A stretch of 64,000 nt of DNA from Ameyamaea chiangmaiensis (GCF_025995235.1 NZ_BAPT01000056.1:1-64000); one strand, 5' to 3'; shown: positions 40,289 to 50,325, counted from the first letter of the stretch. The notes: generated from the letters alone by a model not told the origin. Numbers and translations are program-made.

Positions 40289-42595
40289 TCAGGCCGTGGT
40301 CGTGTCGTGCAGGGCCGCCAGCACGGCTTCGGGTCTGATGGGCAGGTGCCGCAGACGCGCACCGACGGCATTGAACACTGCGTTGCCGATCGCGGGTGCA
40401 ATGACGGTGACGCCCGGCTCGCCCAGTCCCATTGGCTTTTCGGTGCTGTCCGCGAATTCGATGTCCATGTCCGGAACATCGGGGATACGCAGCGGCGTGT
40501 ACGTGTCGAGGTTTCGGTCCCGTATGGTGCCCCCGACGATCTCTGACCCTTCGAACAGCGCCATGCTCAGACCCCACAGGGCCGCGCCCTCGGTCTGGGC
40601 CAGTGCGCCGCCCGGATCGACGATCGTGCCAGCATCGATCACCAGCCACAGTTTCTGGCAGGTTACGACCCCGGTCTTGCGATCGACATGCACCTGTGCG
40701 GCGCCAGCGGTCCAGGTGGGCATGCCGCGCTCCTGGCCGAAACTGGTCGCAAGGCCCAGCGCGGTATCGGCGGGCAGGGTGGTGCGGCCCCAGCCGATCT
40801 TGTCGGCCAGACGCTGTAGTACGGCGGCCTGCCGCTTCGCGCCCCCGTTGGAATCCGGCGCGGAGCCGGCGTTGCGCCCCTGTGCCGTCAGCATCGACAG
40901 GCGCATCGCCAGCGGATCTTTTTTCAGGTCGTGCGCGACTTCATCGAGGAATGACTCCAGCGCCCATGGCGTCCAGCCGGCGCTGACCGAACGCAGCCAG
41001 CCGGGACGGAAGGTACGGTTGGCCAGATCGTTGCTGATGGCGCGCAACTGCATCGGCCCGACCTGATACCAATGGTCGGCACCCGCGACGGCGAACTGGT
41101 CATAGGGTTTGTTGTCCACGCCTTTCTGCATGAAGGCCGGTGCCATGACCTCGGTCGGCCAGCCCGCGACGGCGTCGTAGCGCATGCCCGTGACGTGGCC
41201 CTGCGGGTCGAGGCCGGCGCGAATGGTCTGAACGGAGGGCGAGCGGATCGAGTCGAACGCCATGTCGTCCGATCGCGTTAGGATCAGCTTGACCGGCACA
41301 CCGCCCAGCGCCTTGGACGCCAGCGCGGCCGGCACGGCGTAGTCGCCGTTGAGCCGCCGTCCGAACCCACCGCCCAGCAGATAGGTCCGCATGACGATCT
41401 GTTCGGCGGGCACCGCGAGCGCCTTGGCAAGCTGCGGCAGCACAAGGGACTGCCACTGGTTGCCGGTATGGATCTCCCACTGGCCGTCGATGTGGCGGGC
41501 GATGGCGTTGACGGGTTCGAGCTGATAGTGCGCGACTGACGCGCAGGTGTAGCTGCGCTCCATGACTCGGGAGGCCTCGTGCAGCGCATCCTGCGTGCCC
41601 TTGTCGTCGAACACGTAGGTGCCGCCGTCGGGCCTGGCGATCAGCGCGTGGCCATGGGCGATGATCTCGGCCTCGGTCACCGTGTGCGTCTCGCCGGGGG
41701 ACCACTCGACCTTCAGCGCGTCGGCCGCGCGGATCGCGGCCGGATAAGTGCTCGCGATCACGACGACCCAGCCGGGCACGATGCCCGAAGGATCGTCCAG
41801 CACCACATGACGCTGATAGCCGGGGATCGTACGCGCCTCGGTCTCATCGACCGACAGGACCTTCGTGCCGTACCGGGTCGGCGGCATCTTGGGCCGGGCA
41901 TAGACCATGCCGTCGATCTTGACGTCGATGCCGTAGATTGCCTGCCCGGTGGTCTTGGCCGGAATGTCGAGGGCCGCGACCGGCTTGCCGATCAGGCGCC
42001 GTTCCGTCGCGGGTTTCAGCGGTAGCTTGGCCATGTCATCGGGCGTGAACTGCCGTGTGGGGCGACCACGTGCCACGATATCGCCGTAGCTGATGCTGCG
42101 GCCGTTGCCTGTCACCATGCCGTTGCGGGCAGAGCAGGCGGCCGGCGTCGTGCCCAGCAGCTTCGCACCTTCCTCGATCATCACGGTGCGGGCGGCGGCG
42201 CCGGCCTGACGGAACACGTCCCACGTCATCCACACCGACCAGGAGCCGCCGGTGACCATCAGGCCCCATTTCGGGTCGGTGTCGACCTGCGTGATCTTCA
42301 CCTTGTCCCAGTCGGCTTCCATTTCGTCGGCGATGATGCGGGCAAGCGCGGTACCGACGTGCTGGCCCATCTCGGCGCGGATGATGTTCACGTTGACGGT
42401 GCCGTCGGGACCGATCGCGCACCAGATCGTGGGCTCGAACAGTCCGCCGGGAACGGCGGAGGGATAGGTCTGGGCGGCGCTGGCCGGCCGGGCGAACCCG
42501 AACACGAAACCAGCGCCTCCGGCGGTCAGCAGGAAGCCGCGACGCGACAGCGCGCGACCATCCTGTCGGGCGGCGATGCGTTCGAGTTTACCCAT
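40289..42595 (-). CDS. Molybdopterin-binding subunit of AldH/IorB-type dehydrogenase
   Basis: A 768-residue large subunit of the xanthine oxidase superfamily. A Tat signal (LSRRGFLLTAGGAG, Arg18-Arg19) sends it folded to the periplasm. Cofactor segments include GGGFGRRL, AGWPTEVMAP, GLATSFGQERG, and MGLGEPGVTVIAPAIGNAV near the end with the catalytic Glu. With the 2Fe-2S subunit and tri-haem cytochrome next door it forms a membrane-linked dehydrogenase of the AldFGH type known from acetic acid bacteria, oxidising aldehydes and passing electrons to ubiquinone. IorAB-type N-heterocycle oxidation is an alternative. It overlaps the small subunit by eight bases. Confidence 0.88.
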   Translation of the reverse strand: MGKLERIAARQDGRALSRRGFLLTAGGAGFVFGFARPASAAQTYPSAVPGGLFEPTIWCAIGPDGTVNVNIIRAEMGQHVGTALARIIADEMEADWDKVKITQVDTDPKWGLMVTGGSWSVWMTWDVFRQAGAAARTVMIEEGAKLLGTTPAACSARNGMVTGNGRSISYGDIVARGRPTRQFTPDDMAKLPLKPATERRLIGKPVAALDIPAKTTGQAIYGIDVKIDGMVYARPKMPPTRYGTKVLSVDETEARTIPGYQRHVVLDDPSGIVPGWVVVIASTYPAAIRAADALKVEWSPGETHTVTEAEIIAHGHALIARPDGGTYVFDDKGTQDALHEASRVMERSYTCASVAHYQLEPVNAIARHIDGQWEIHTGNQWQSLVLPQLAKALAVPAEQIVMRTYLLGGGFGRRLNGDYAVPAALASKALGGVPVKLILTRSDDMAFDSIRSPSVQTIRAGLDPQGHVTGMRYDAVAGWPTEVMAPAFMQKGVDNKPYDQFAVAGADHWYQVGPMQLRAISNDLANRTFRPGWLRSVSAGWTPWALESFLDEVAHDLKKDPLAMRLSMLTAQGRNAGSAPDSNGGAKRQAAVLQRLADKIGWGRTTLPADTALGLATSFGQERGMPTWTAGAAQVHVDRKTGVVTCQKLWLVIDAGTIVDPGGALAQTEGAALWGLSMALFEGSEIVGGTIRDRNLDTYTPLRIPDVPDMDIEFADSTEKPMGLGEPGVTVIAPAIGNAVFNAVGARLRHLPIRPEAVLAALHDTTTA

Positions 42596-43088
42596 GGGTC
42601 GCGTCTCCGCCCGTCTGTTCGCCGGGCTGGCCGGCGGCCTGTGCCGCGGCCTGCTTGATGGCCTTGCGGATGCGGATATAGGTCATGCAGCGGCACAGGC
42701 TGCCGCCCATGACGCCGTCGATCTCGTCATCCGTGGGGTGGGGATAGTCCTTCAGCAGGCTCGCGGCCTGCATGATCTGTCCGGACTGGCAGTAGCCGCA
42801 CTGGGGCACCTGGATATCGCGCCAGGCGACCTGCACCGGGTGCTCCCCCGCGGGATCGAGGCCTTCGATCGTGGTGACGGCCGCCCCCTCGATCGAGGAC
42901 AGCGGCGTGATGCACGACCGGGTGGCGCGACCGCCGACATGGACGGTGCAGGCTCCGCACTCGCCGATACCGCAGCCGAACTTGGTGCCGGTGAGGTCGA
43001 GATCGTCGCGCAGCACCCACAGCAGCGGGGTATCGCCGGGTGCCTCGACCGAGACGGGTTTGCCGTTGAGTTCAAACGTCGTTTTCAT
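42588..43088 (-). CDS. 2Fe-2S subunit of the molybdopterin dehydrogenase
   Basis: A 166-residue protein with two 2Fe-2S centres: the plant-type site GCGIGECGACTVHVGG with a further Cys in RSCITPL, and the helical domain site QCGYCQSGQIM with SLCRCMTY. It carries electrons from the molybdenum site to the cytochrome subunit. The ATG at 43088 gives MKTTFELNGKPVSVE, the standard start; a 14-codon upstream extension overlaps the cytochrome gene end. No own signal peptide is seen, as expected for co-export with the Tat-bearing large subunit. Confidence 0.93.
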   Translation of the reverse strand: MKTTFELNGKPVSVEAPGDTPLLWVLRDDLDLTGTKFGCGIGECGACTVHVGGRATRSCITPLSSIEGAAVTTIEGLDPAGEHPVQVAWRDIQVPQCGYCQSGQIMQAASLLKDYPHPTDDEIDGVMGGSLCRCMTYIRIRKAIKQAAAQAAGQPGEQTGGDATHG

Positions 43089-43116
43089 AGTGGTATCCCC
43101 TGCGTGCGCGGCCGGA

Positions 43117-44487
43117 TCAGTGCGAGGCATTGATCGGCGGGGTTTTCAGGGTGGCGCGCATCGCGGCGGCCTTTTTCTCGAGATCGGTCCAGGGCGGCCG
43201 GGTGGTGCGGGTGCGACGCAGATAGGCCGCGATCCGCGCCATGTCGGCATCGCTCAGACCGGCATAGAAGCTCGGCATCGCAATGCCGTCCTGTCCCTCG
43301 GCGGCCCCGATCCCGTGCAGCATGACCATGAACAGGTTGTTCGGCTCATCCAGCCACAGCGCGTTGTTCAGCGCGAGCTCCGGCCGCCCGGACACGGGGG
43401 CGGGCGCGGCGTTGTAGTGGCACGCGGCGCAGGCACCCTGATACAGGCGCGCGTCCGGGTCGGTCTGCGGGCCGGTCAAATCGATTTTCGACTGGGCCAT
43501 GGCGACGGCGATGGCGGCCTGATCCTGTCCGGCGCGGGCGGCGGCGTGATCGAGATCGGCATAATAGTGCGCGATCGCCCGGACGTCGGATTCCGGCAAC
43601 TGGCTGAGGAACTGGTGCGGAACCGGCGCCATCGGACCGGCGGCCGAGCCATGGAGCGGGGCGACGCCGTGACGCAGGTAGGCGAACAGCTCGTCCTCGG
43701 TCCAGACGACCGGCGTCGGGTTGTGGTCGTTCAGCGGCGGGGCGATCCAGCCGTCGATGACCGCGCCATCATAGGCGTGGCTGGCTTTCTCCGCGCCCAG
43801 CAGGTTGCGCGGGGTGTGGCAGGAGCCGCAATGCGCGTCGCCCTCGGCCAGATACGCGCCACGGTTCCACTGGGTGTCGTGGTTCGGGTCGGGCCTGAAC
43901 CGTCCGGGCGTGAAGAACATCAGTTTCCAGCCGGCCTGCAGCAGGCGGATGCTGAACGGGAACGGCACGGTGTTGGCACGATGTTCCATATGCACCGGCG
44001 CGCGCGTCATCAGATAGGCGTAGAGATCGGCAACGTCCTGATCGCTGACCTTGGTGAAATGGTCGAACGGGAAGGCGGGATAGAGATGGCTGCCGTCGCG
44101 CGAGACGCCGCGATTCATGGCGCGCTTGAACGCGGCCTCGGACCAGTGACCGATGCCTGTTTCGGGGTCGGGCGTGATATTGGGCGAGTAGATGGCGCCG
44201 AACGGCGTCTCCATCGCGTAGTCACCGGCCAATGCCGGACCGCCGCCGCGATCCTGGCGCGTGTGACACTCCGCGCAGTATCCCGCTGCCGCGACCAGCG
44301 CACCGCGCCGCACGGCCTCGTCGGAGAAGGACGAGGCGGCGGGTTTGGCGATCGGAGCAATGGACGGATACCAGGCGTAGGCGAGGAAGCCGCCGCCCCC
44401 CACGACACCCGCGAGAATGGCCGCGCCGACCGCGCGCTTGAGCAGGGTGAAAGCACCCCGATGTCGAGAAGACGTATCGTTCACCAT
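43117..44487 (-). CDS. Tri-haem membrane cytochrome c subunit
   Basis: A 456-residue cytochrome c with three haem motifs: CAECH (71-75), CGSCH (220-224) and CAACH (353-357). Each has a later Met-containing segment for the axial ligand. One N-terminal hydrophobic helix (about 16-38) is likely an uncleaved anchor or signal. Tri-haem subunits of this size serve alcohol, aldehyde and gluconate dehydrogenases of acetic acid bacteria and reduce ubiquinone. It is the first gene of the three-gene operon, order cytochrome, Fe-S, Mo subunit. Confidence 0.92.
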   Translation of the reverse strand: MVNDTSSRHRGAFTLLKRAVGAAILAGVVGGGGFLAYAWYPSIAPIAKPAASSFSDEAVRRGALVAAAGYCAECHTRQDRGGGPALAGDYAMETPFGAIYSPNITPDPETGIGHWSEAAFKRAMNRGVSRDGSHLYPAFPFDHFTKVSDQDVADLYAYLMTRAPVHMEHRANTVPFPFSIRLLQAGWKLMFFTPGRFRPDPNHDTQWNRGAYLAEGDAHCGSCHTPRNLLGAEKASHAYDGAVIDGWIAPPLNDHNPTPVVWTEDELFAYLRHGVAPLHGSAAGPMAPVPHQFLSQLPESDVRAIAHYYADLDHAAARAGQDQAAIAVAMAQSKIDLTGPQTDPDARLYQGACAACHYNAAPAPVSGRPELALNNALWLDEPNNLFMVMLHGIGAAEGQDGIAMPSFYAGLSDADMARIAAYLRRTRTTRPPWTDLEKKAAAMRATLKTPPINASH

Positions 44488-44958
44488 GATGCACCCGACA
44501 TGGCAGATCGATCCGATAGTGACAATCAGGTGATCGCGCGCCGAAAGCGGCGAATAAAGCGCGTGTCGGCTATGATGCTTACGTATGTCAAATAAAAGCT
44601 ATGTGTATTCTGCTGATTGATACGTCATGACTATAAACGATTGAATATAGACGAGTGCCACTCGATGGATGCCGTGGGTTTGTCAGCGAGGGGCGTTCCG
44701 GTCGGTCGGATGCCGGTTCTGCTTTGTTTTGACAGGCATGTTTGCGAAGTGGCGGGTACAAGGGGTGGCTGCCCGACCCGGGGTGCGTCCGGGCCGTGCC
44801 CCGACGCGCCCTCACGCCCCGGCCGATCGAGCGGGCGCGCCCAGCCATCAGGGAAAAGCATGGCAGCCCTGCAATTGGGTGCGGGATTATAGGCTGCGTC
44901 GGCGCCCGCGTCCTTGATCTGGGTCAGTTTACGCAGACGGCGTGGGGTGCGAGCCCCG
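44488..44958. other. Intergenic region upstream of the dehydrogenase operon
   Basis: 471 bp between the divergent cytochrome gene and the end of the HAD gene. The first 160 bp are AT-rich for this genome and should contain the cytochrome promoter, read leftward. The rest is GC-rich with short frames that match nothing I know. No tRNA or strong terminator was seen. Confidence 0.4.
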
Positions 44959-45630
44959 TCACGCGATCTCGACGAGGGACATCGTGCCGTCCGCGCGGGC
45001 GGCGGTGCGCAGATGCTCGTATCCGGGCACGGCCGTGAAGGGCGTGTCGACCGGATGCTGGTGGGTATGGGTGATCACCACCACCTGCGCCCCGGCGGCC
45101 TTGCCCGCCGCGATCCCGGCGGGCGCGTCCTCGAACACCACGCAGCGGCGCGGATCGACGCCCAGCCGGCGGGCGCCCAGCTCGAAACAGTCCGGGGCCG
45201 GCTTTCCCCGTGTCACGTCGTCGGCCGTGACCAGCACGTCCGGCAGCGGCAGCCCGGCCACCGCGATCCGGCGCAGGGCGAGATCGCGGGGAGCCGACGT
45301 GACGACCGCCCAGCGGTCGGGTGGCAGGCTGTGCAGGAACGCCAGTGCGCCGGGGACGGGGGCGATGCCGTCGGTGTCGGCCAGTTCCTGTTCGGTCAGC
45401 CAGCGGGCTTCGGCCTCGGGGTCGACGCCGGGCAGGTTCTGGCGACGTATCGTCTCGATCGCGCGTATGCCGTGGATGGTCGGCAGGAATGTATTGACGT
45501 CGATCCCGTGATGTCGCGCCCAGCGGGTCCAGACGCGCTCGGTGGCCAGGATGGATGTCAGGATCGTCCCGTCCATGTCAAAGAGGAAAGCGTCCACGGG
45601 CGTATCGGGAAACAGCGGGCGTTCGGTCAC
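44959..45630 (-). CDS. HAD-family sugar/glycerol phosphatase
   Basis: A 223-residue haloacid dehalogenase-like phosphatase, subclass with alpha-helical cap. Motif I FLFDMDGTILTS (Asp18, Asp20), motif II VVTSAPRDLALRR, motif III KPAPDCFELGARRLG and motif IV VVFEDAPAGIAAGKAAGA are all present. Relatives dephosphorylate sugar phosphates or glycerol 3-phosphate. The start is GTG 45630 with AGGAGCC ahead; a long extension upstream to 45876 lacks family residues and would invade the region of the divergent FUSC gene. Confidence 0.9.
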   Translation of the reverse strand: MTERPLFPDTPVDAFLFDMDGTILTSILATERVWTRWARHHGIDVNTFLPTIHGIRAIETIRRQNLPGVDPEAEARWLTEQELADTDGIAPVPGALAFLHSLPPDRWAVVTSAPRDLALRRIAVAGLPLPDVLVTADDVTRGKPAPDCFELGARRLGVDPRRCVVFEDAPAGIAAGKAAGAQVVVITHTHQHPVDTPFTAVPGYEHLRTAARADGTMSLVEIA

Positions 45631-45826
45631 ATCGGGCTCCTGGCGCGTGCGGGGACGATGGCTGTCGGACCAATTCGTTTCCCGGACAGCAGTTATGTAG
45701 GGGGGAGCGTAACCGCGAAGTGAGCGAACTGCTAGGATTTTGGCCGATGAAACGGAACTGTAGCGGTGACGGGCACAACGCCATGACCGGGTGCAAGGCC
45801 CGGAGCGCGGGCGAGAGCCGGTCGCC

Positions 45827-48106
45827 ATGGGCCCGCCGGTGAACGAAATTCCGCTCGCGGTCCAGCCGGTCGTCATGCGCGTGCGCCGGGCGTGGAAAGC
45901 GCTCTGGCCCGCCGCGCCGTCGACCGATGGCTTGCGCTGGCTGTATCAGCCGGGATTGCTTAACTTCGGCTACGCGTTGCGCACGGCGATCACATCGGTG
46001 ATCGCGCTGGGAATCGCGCTGTGGTGGCAACTCAGCAGCCCCCAGTGGGCGGCACTGACGGTCTGGATGGTGGCGCAGGGCGGCCGGGGCAAGAGTCTGG
46101 CCAAGGCGCGATGGCACCTGTTCGGCATGGTCGTGGGCACCATCTGTGCCGTCGCGCTGGTGGCGGCGACGCCGCAGCAGCCCTTGCTGTTCATCCTTCT
46201 GCTGGCGGCCGGGATCGGCAGTTTCTGCTTTATCGGGACGCTGCTGCCCGGGCCGCCCACCATGACCAACTACCGCATTCATGGCATGCGGGCGAGCGGC
46301 TTTACCTACGCGATCATTTCGCTCGACGGTGTCGCGGACCCGAACCATGTGTTCGAGGTCGCGATGGCACGCGCGACCTACATTCTTCTGGGCATCGTGC
46401 TGGAAACGACGGTGTCGTCGCTGTTTCAGTTCCGGTTGGAGCAGCGGGCGCATGAGCGACTGAACCACAACTTCATCACCGCCCTCTCGCAGGCCGGGCA
46501 TACGCTGGGCGCGCTGCTGGGGGGCAATCTGGAGGCGTTTTCGGCCACACGGGCGCTGTTCTCCACCATTGCCGACCTGACCGACCAGGTCGAATTCGCC
46601 GAGGTGGAACTGGGCCGCAACCGTGGGCACGAGGGCGACCATGCGCGTGCGGCGATGGGCTGGGTCGCCGACCTGATGTCACGCGGTCTCGCTATCGCCG
46701 CGCTGATCCGCTCGGGCGCGGACCCTCACGATGCGGACTTCGCGCCTCTGGCCACGCGCGCCCGTGCCCTGATGGCGCGCATGGCCGACGCCCTGTCCGT
46801 CGGCGACGGACGCGGGATACTGGCCGACGTCGGGGTCCTGCGCGGTGACTGCGCCAGCGCGATAGAACGATCGTTCCTGAACGAGTGGCACCACGGCGCG
46901 GTGGCGACCGGCGTCGCCGGTCCCGGTGCGCTGGACGCCGACCCCGTGAGCGAAAGCGCGCATGTCAACCAGCGCATGCTGCTCTCGGCGCTGGGCGAGA
47001 TGCTGGCGGCCCTGGGTGAGGCCGTGACCCAGTTCCAGAAGACGCAGTATCCGATCGCCCATGACCATTTCCACGAACCGATCCGCACGTTCCGCGACTG
47101 GCGGCAGGCTGGGGGCAACAGCCTGCGCGCGGCACTGACCGTCTTTGGCGCGGGGGTGATCTGGATCGCGACGGCGTGGCCGCAGGGCCTGTTCTTCCTG
47201 ATGTTCGTCTCGATCATCTGCAGCCTGTTCTCGACGCTCGAGCAGCCCGCCGTGGCGTCGCGCGGATTCCTGATCGGCTCGCTTCTGGCCGCTGTCGGGG
47301 GCGGCGTGCTGGGGTTGTGGCTGCTCGCCGGTCCGTCGGATTTCGAGCTGCTGGCGTATTTCCTCGGGATTGGGACGCTGTTCGGCGGCATGGCGTTTGC
47401 ATCCCCGCCGCTGGCGCTGATCGCGGTGGCCTACAACCTGTTCCTGCCGATCCTGATTGCGCCGAGCAACCAGACCAAGGTCGACGAAATCATATATTTC
47501 AACACCGCCTTGCCGCTGGCCCTCGGCATCGCCTATGCGATGGTCGCCTTTCGCGTGGTGCTGCCGCTGGACCCGACGGCGCTGCGCTGGAGCATGCGGG
47601 CGGAAATCCTGCGCAGTCTGCGCGGTCTGGCGCGCAGGCGCCACCCGGACGCGGGCAACGACGTCGTGGCCCGCGGCGTGGACCGGTTCGTGCGGTTGCT
47701 GCGCAACGGGACGGGCGCGCCGGAGCCGGTCATCGACGCGTATCTGAAGGGCATCCTGTCGTCGATGACGATCGCGCTGAATGTCCGCCGTCTGCGCCAG
47801 ATCATGGCGTCCGGCGCCCTGCCGGAGCACAGCCAGCAGTCGCTGGTCGGCATGATGGAGCGGATGGCGCAGTTCAGTGGCCGGTTCGGCGGCCACTACG
47901 GGCGCACCGTGCGCGCGACCCGGCAGGCGATCGCGGCCCTGCGCTACAGTGCGGCCGGGCAGACCGATCTGCACGTGCACATGGACCTGAACCGGGCACT
48001 GTCGTGCCTGACGGTGATCGCCTGCGAACTGGACCTGAACCGGGCGTTCTTTGATGCCAAGCGCGCCTACCTCGATCTTGGAGACACGGCAACGCCGGCG
48101 GCTTGA
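45827..48106 (+). CDS. FUSC-family efflux transporter (AaeB/YccC-like)
   Basis: A 759-residue inner membrane protein with two blocks of about six hydrophobic segments (around 45-180 and 435-580), each followed by a soluble helical region, the fusaric acid resistance family layout. Typical parts are LRTAITSVIALGIALWWQLS, SPQWAALTVWMV and, in the second half, RAALTVFGAGVIWIATAWPQ. Such proteins export aromatic acids and related weak acids, generally with a periplasmic adaptor; no adaptor gene lies beside it. ATG 45827 is chosen over a GTG twelve codons earlier. Confidence 0.85.
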   Translation: MGPPVNEIPLAVQPVVMRVRRAWKALWPAAPSTDGLRWLYQPGLLNFGYALRTAITSVIALGIALWWQLSSPQWAALTVWMVAQGGRGKSLAKARWHLFGMVVGTICAVALVAATPQQPLLFILLLAAGIGSFCFIGTLLPGPPTMTNYRIHGMRASGFTYAIISLDGVADPNHVFEVAMARATYILLGIVLETTVSSLFQFRLEQRAHERLNHNFITALSQAGHTLGALLGGNLEAFSATRALFSTIADLTDQVEFAEVELGRNRGHEGDHARAAMGWVADLMSRGLAIAALIRSGADPHDADFAPLATRARALMARMADALSVGDGRGILADVGVLRGDCASAIERSFLNEWHHGAVATGVAGPGALDADPVSESAHVNQRMLLSALGEMLAALGEAVTQFQKTQYPIAHDHFHEPIRTFRDWRQAGGNSLRAALTVFGAGVIWIATAWPQGLFFLMFVSIICSLFSTLEQPAVASRGFLIGSLLAAVGGGVLGLWLLAGPSDFELLAYFLGIGTLFGGMAFASPPLALIAVAYNLFLPILIAPSNQTKVDEIIYFNTALPLALGIAYAMVAFRVVLPLDPTALRWSMRAEILRSLRGLARRRHPDAGNDVVARGVDRFVRLLRNGTGAPEPVIDAYLKGILSSMTIALNVRRLRQIMASGALPEHSQQSLVGMMERMAQFSGRFGGHYGRTVRATRQAIAALRYSAAGQTDLHVHMDLNRALSCLTVIACELDLNRAFFDAKRAYLDLGDTATPAA

Positions 48107-48191
48107 AGTGCTGCCAGGGCCCGCGGCCGCTTGGCGGTGCGGACAATGTGTGTGAGTGTTGCGGGATCGTCACGATCATCAGGCCCCACCA

Positions 48192-49511
48192 ATGCCCGAC
48201 GCCCCGTCCGTCGACTTTGCCCCCCGTTCGCGGGCTCTCTACGAGCGTGCGTGTCGCGTCATGCCGGGTGGCAACACGCGCACGACGGTCTTCTACGACC
48301 CGTTTCCGCTCTATCTGGTGCAAGGGGCAGGGTGCCGGGTGACGGATGCAGACGGCCGGGTCTATCTGGACGTGATCAATAATTTCACCGCGATGATCCA
48401 TGGGCACGCGCATCCGGCGGTCACCGCCGCCGCTGCGGCGCAGATAGCCCGGGGTACCGCGTTCGGCGCACCGACGCCCGCCGAGATCGAGCTTGCGGAA
48501 CTGCTGGTAGATCGCATCGCCTCTGTCGAGCAGATACGCTTCACCAATTCTGGCACGGAAGCGGTCATGACCGCCGTCAAGGCCGCCCGTGCGTTCACCG
48601 GCCGATCGCGCATCCTGAAGATCGAGGGCGCGTATCATGGCTCGTACGATCTGGTGGAAGTAAGCCTGGATACGCCGCCGGAGCGTTGGACGTCGCCCGC
48701 GCCGTCCGTGGCGTACGTGCGCGGCACGCCGCAAAGCATGCTGGACGAAGTGATCGTGGTGCCGATGAACGATCTTGCGGCAGCGCGGACGGCGTTTGCC
48801 TTGTATGGTGAAACGATCGCGGCCGTTCTGATCGATCCGATGCCAAATCGCGCCGGACTCGTGCCAGCCGGGATGGCGTTCCTCGACGGACTGGCCACCC
48901 TTGCCCATGCGCATGGCGCCCTGACGGTCCTGGACGAGGTGATCACGTTGCGCCTCGGCCATGGGGGCGCGCAGGGGCGGCTGGGCTTGCGGCCGGACCT
49001 GACGGCCATGGGCAAGATCATCGGCGGGGGGTTTGCGGTCGGGGCGCTTGGCGGTCGCGCCGATGTGATGGCGGTGTTCGATCCGCGCGGTCGGCGGCCG
49101 GTCCTGCCGCATGGCGGCACGTTCTCGGCCAATCCGGTCACGATGTCCGCCGGTCTGGCAGCGATGACCCTGTTGACGCCGGAGTCGTTCGCGCGTCTCG
49201 ACGTCATGGGAGAGCGGGTGAAGGCGGCGGTGAATGCGTCCTTCATGCGTACCGGCCTGCCCGGGCGCTGCGTCGGGTGCGGATCGCTGCTGAAAGTGCA
49301 TTTCAGCGCAGAGGCGGGCGACGATTATCGCGGCGCCTATGCCGACCCCACGGCCCGTGCGCGGCTGGCCGCGTTTCATCGCGGCCTGCTGGAGCGGGGC
49401 GTGATGATCGCGGCCTATGGCCTCATGGCGCTGTCCACCCCGATGACGGACGCCGATATCGACATCCTGATCGAAGCGGTAGACGCGACACTGACGGCAA
49501 TCGCGGACTGA
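48192..49511 (+). CDS. Class III PLP-dependent aminotransferase (glutamate-1-semialdehyde mutase-like)
   Basis: A 439-residue fold type I enzyme. PLP contacts: NSGTEA at 119-124, Asp248 in LTVLDEVITLR, and the Schiff-base Lys275 in TAMGKIIGGGFAVGALGG. The GGGFAVGALGG run and the GGNTRTT N-terminus put it near HemL and related aminomutases, but it is not flanked by haem genes and the HemL GEFR-type signature is absent. It may be an amino ketone or beta-amino acid transaminase. It starts 85 bp after the FUSC gene and ends three bases from the convergent SDR gene. Confidence 0.85.
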   Translation: MPDAPSVDFAPRSRALYERACRVMPGGNTRTTVFYDPFPLYLVQGAGCRVTDADGRVYLDVINNFTAMIHGHAHPAVTAAAAAQIARGTAFGAPTPAEIELAELLVDRIASVEQIRFTNSGTEAVMTAVKAARAFTGRSRILKIEGAYHGSYDLVEVSLDTPPERWTSPAPSVAYVRGTPQSMLDEVIVVPMNDLAAARTAFALYGETIAAVLIDPMPNRAGLVPAGMAFLDGLATLAHAHGALTVLDEVITLRLGHGGAQGRLGLRPDLTAMGKIIGGGFAVGALGGRADVMAVFDPRGRRPVLPHGGTFSANPVTMSAGLAAMTLLTPESFARLDVMGERVKAAVNASFMRTGLPGRCVGCGSLLKVHFSAEAGDDYRGAYADPTARARLAAFHRGLLERGVMIAAYGLMALSTPMTDADIDILIEAVDATLTAIAD

Positions 49512-49514
49512 GGT

Positions 49515-50246
49515 TCAGGCCAGAAGGCCGCCATCGACGGGAAACGCCGCGCCGGTGATGTAGCTTGCATCGGGGCTGGCCAGAAACGCGACCGCGCGCG
49601 CGATGTCCCGCACCACGCCGTATGCGCCTGTGGCCGTGAAGGCCGCCAGCGCCTTGGCACCTTCGGTGTTGGCCGGGTTCATGTCCGTATTGATCGGCCC
49701 CGGTTCGACCACATTGATCGTGATCCCCTTGGGGCCGAGGTCGCGTGCGGCTCCCTGCGCGAACCCGCGCAGCCCAGCTTTGCTCGCGGCATACAGCGAC
49801 AGGCCGGCAAACGGCGCGCGCCCCGCGAAGGCGGAGCCCATCAGAATGATGCGGCCGCCGCGTTCCATGTGCTGCACGGCCTCGTGCGTCTCGACCATCA
49901 CGGCGCGCAGGTTCAGGTTCAGCGCACGGTCGATGTCCTCCACCCCCGCGTCCGCGATGCTCTTGGCGTCGAACATTCCGGCATTGCACACCAGAACGTC
50001 GATCCGCCCGAACGCCTTGATCGCACCGGCGATCACGGCGCGGTTGCCGTCGGTCGTGGCGCCGTCCGCCTGCACGGCCACGGCCCGACGACCGGTCGCC
50101 TCCACCCGGCGGCACAGATCCTCCGCCGCGCCGGCGCCCCGGACATAGGTGATGACGAGGTCAAAGCCGTCGGCCGCGAGCTGTTCGGCAACGGCCGCGC
50201 CGATGCCACGGCTTCCACCGGTTACGACGGCAACACGTTGAGTCAT
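49515..50246 (-). CDS. SDR family oxidoreductase
   Basis: A 243-residue classical SDR: TGGSRGIG at the cofactor site, VLVCNAGMFDAKS (NAG block), catalytic Ser in ILMGSAFAGRAPF, YAASKAG, and the final YITGAAFPVDGGLLA. FabG-like fold with likely NADP use. ATG 50246 (MTQRVAVVTGG) is the simplest start; two upstream ATGs add a few residues. Substrate unknown. Confidence 0.88.
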   Translation of the reverse strand: MTQRVAVVTGGSRGIGAAVAEQLAADGFDLVITYVRGAGAAEDLCRRVEATGRRAVAVQADGATTDGNRAVIAGAIKAFGRIDVLVCNAGMFDAKSIADAGVEDIDRALNLNLRAVMVETHEAVQHMERGGRIILMGSAFAGRAPFAGLSLYAASKAGLRGFAQGAARDLGPKGITINVVEPGPINTDMNPANTEGAKALAAFTATGAYGVVRDIARAVAFLASPDASYITGAAFPVDGGLLA

Positions 50247-50325
50247 GGTCATGATCCTTCTGCAAGGCGGCACCGGGGTGCGAACACAGCCCTATTAATT
50301 GCTAAAGTGCACACAGTAGCAGATC

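Noticed and set aside
42871..44595. 574-codon plus-strand frame opposite the cytochrome and Fe-S genes
   Set aside because: It is the antisense of genes with three CxxCH motifs and two 2Fe-2S sites; its own text matches nothing.
44488..44958. Possible tRNA or small gene in the AT-rich gap
   Set aside because: No cloverleaf could be folded by eye and frames lack ribosome sites or family motifs.
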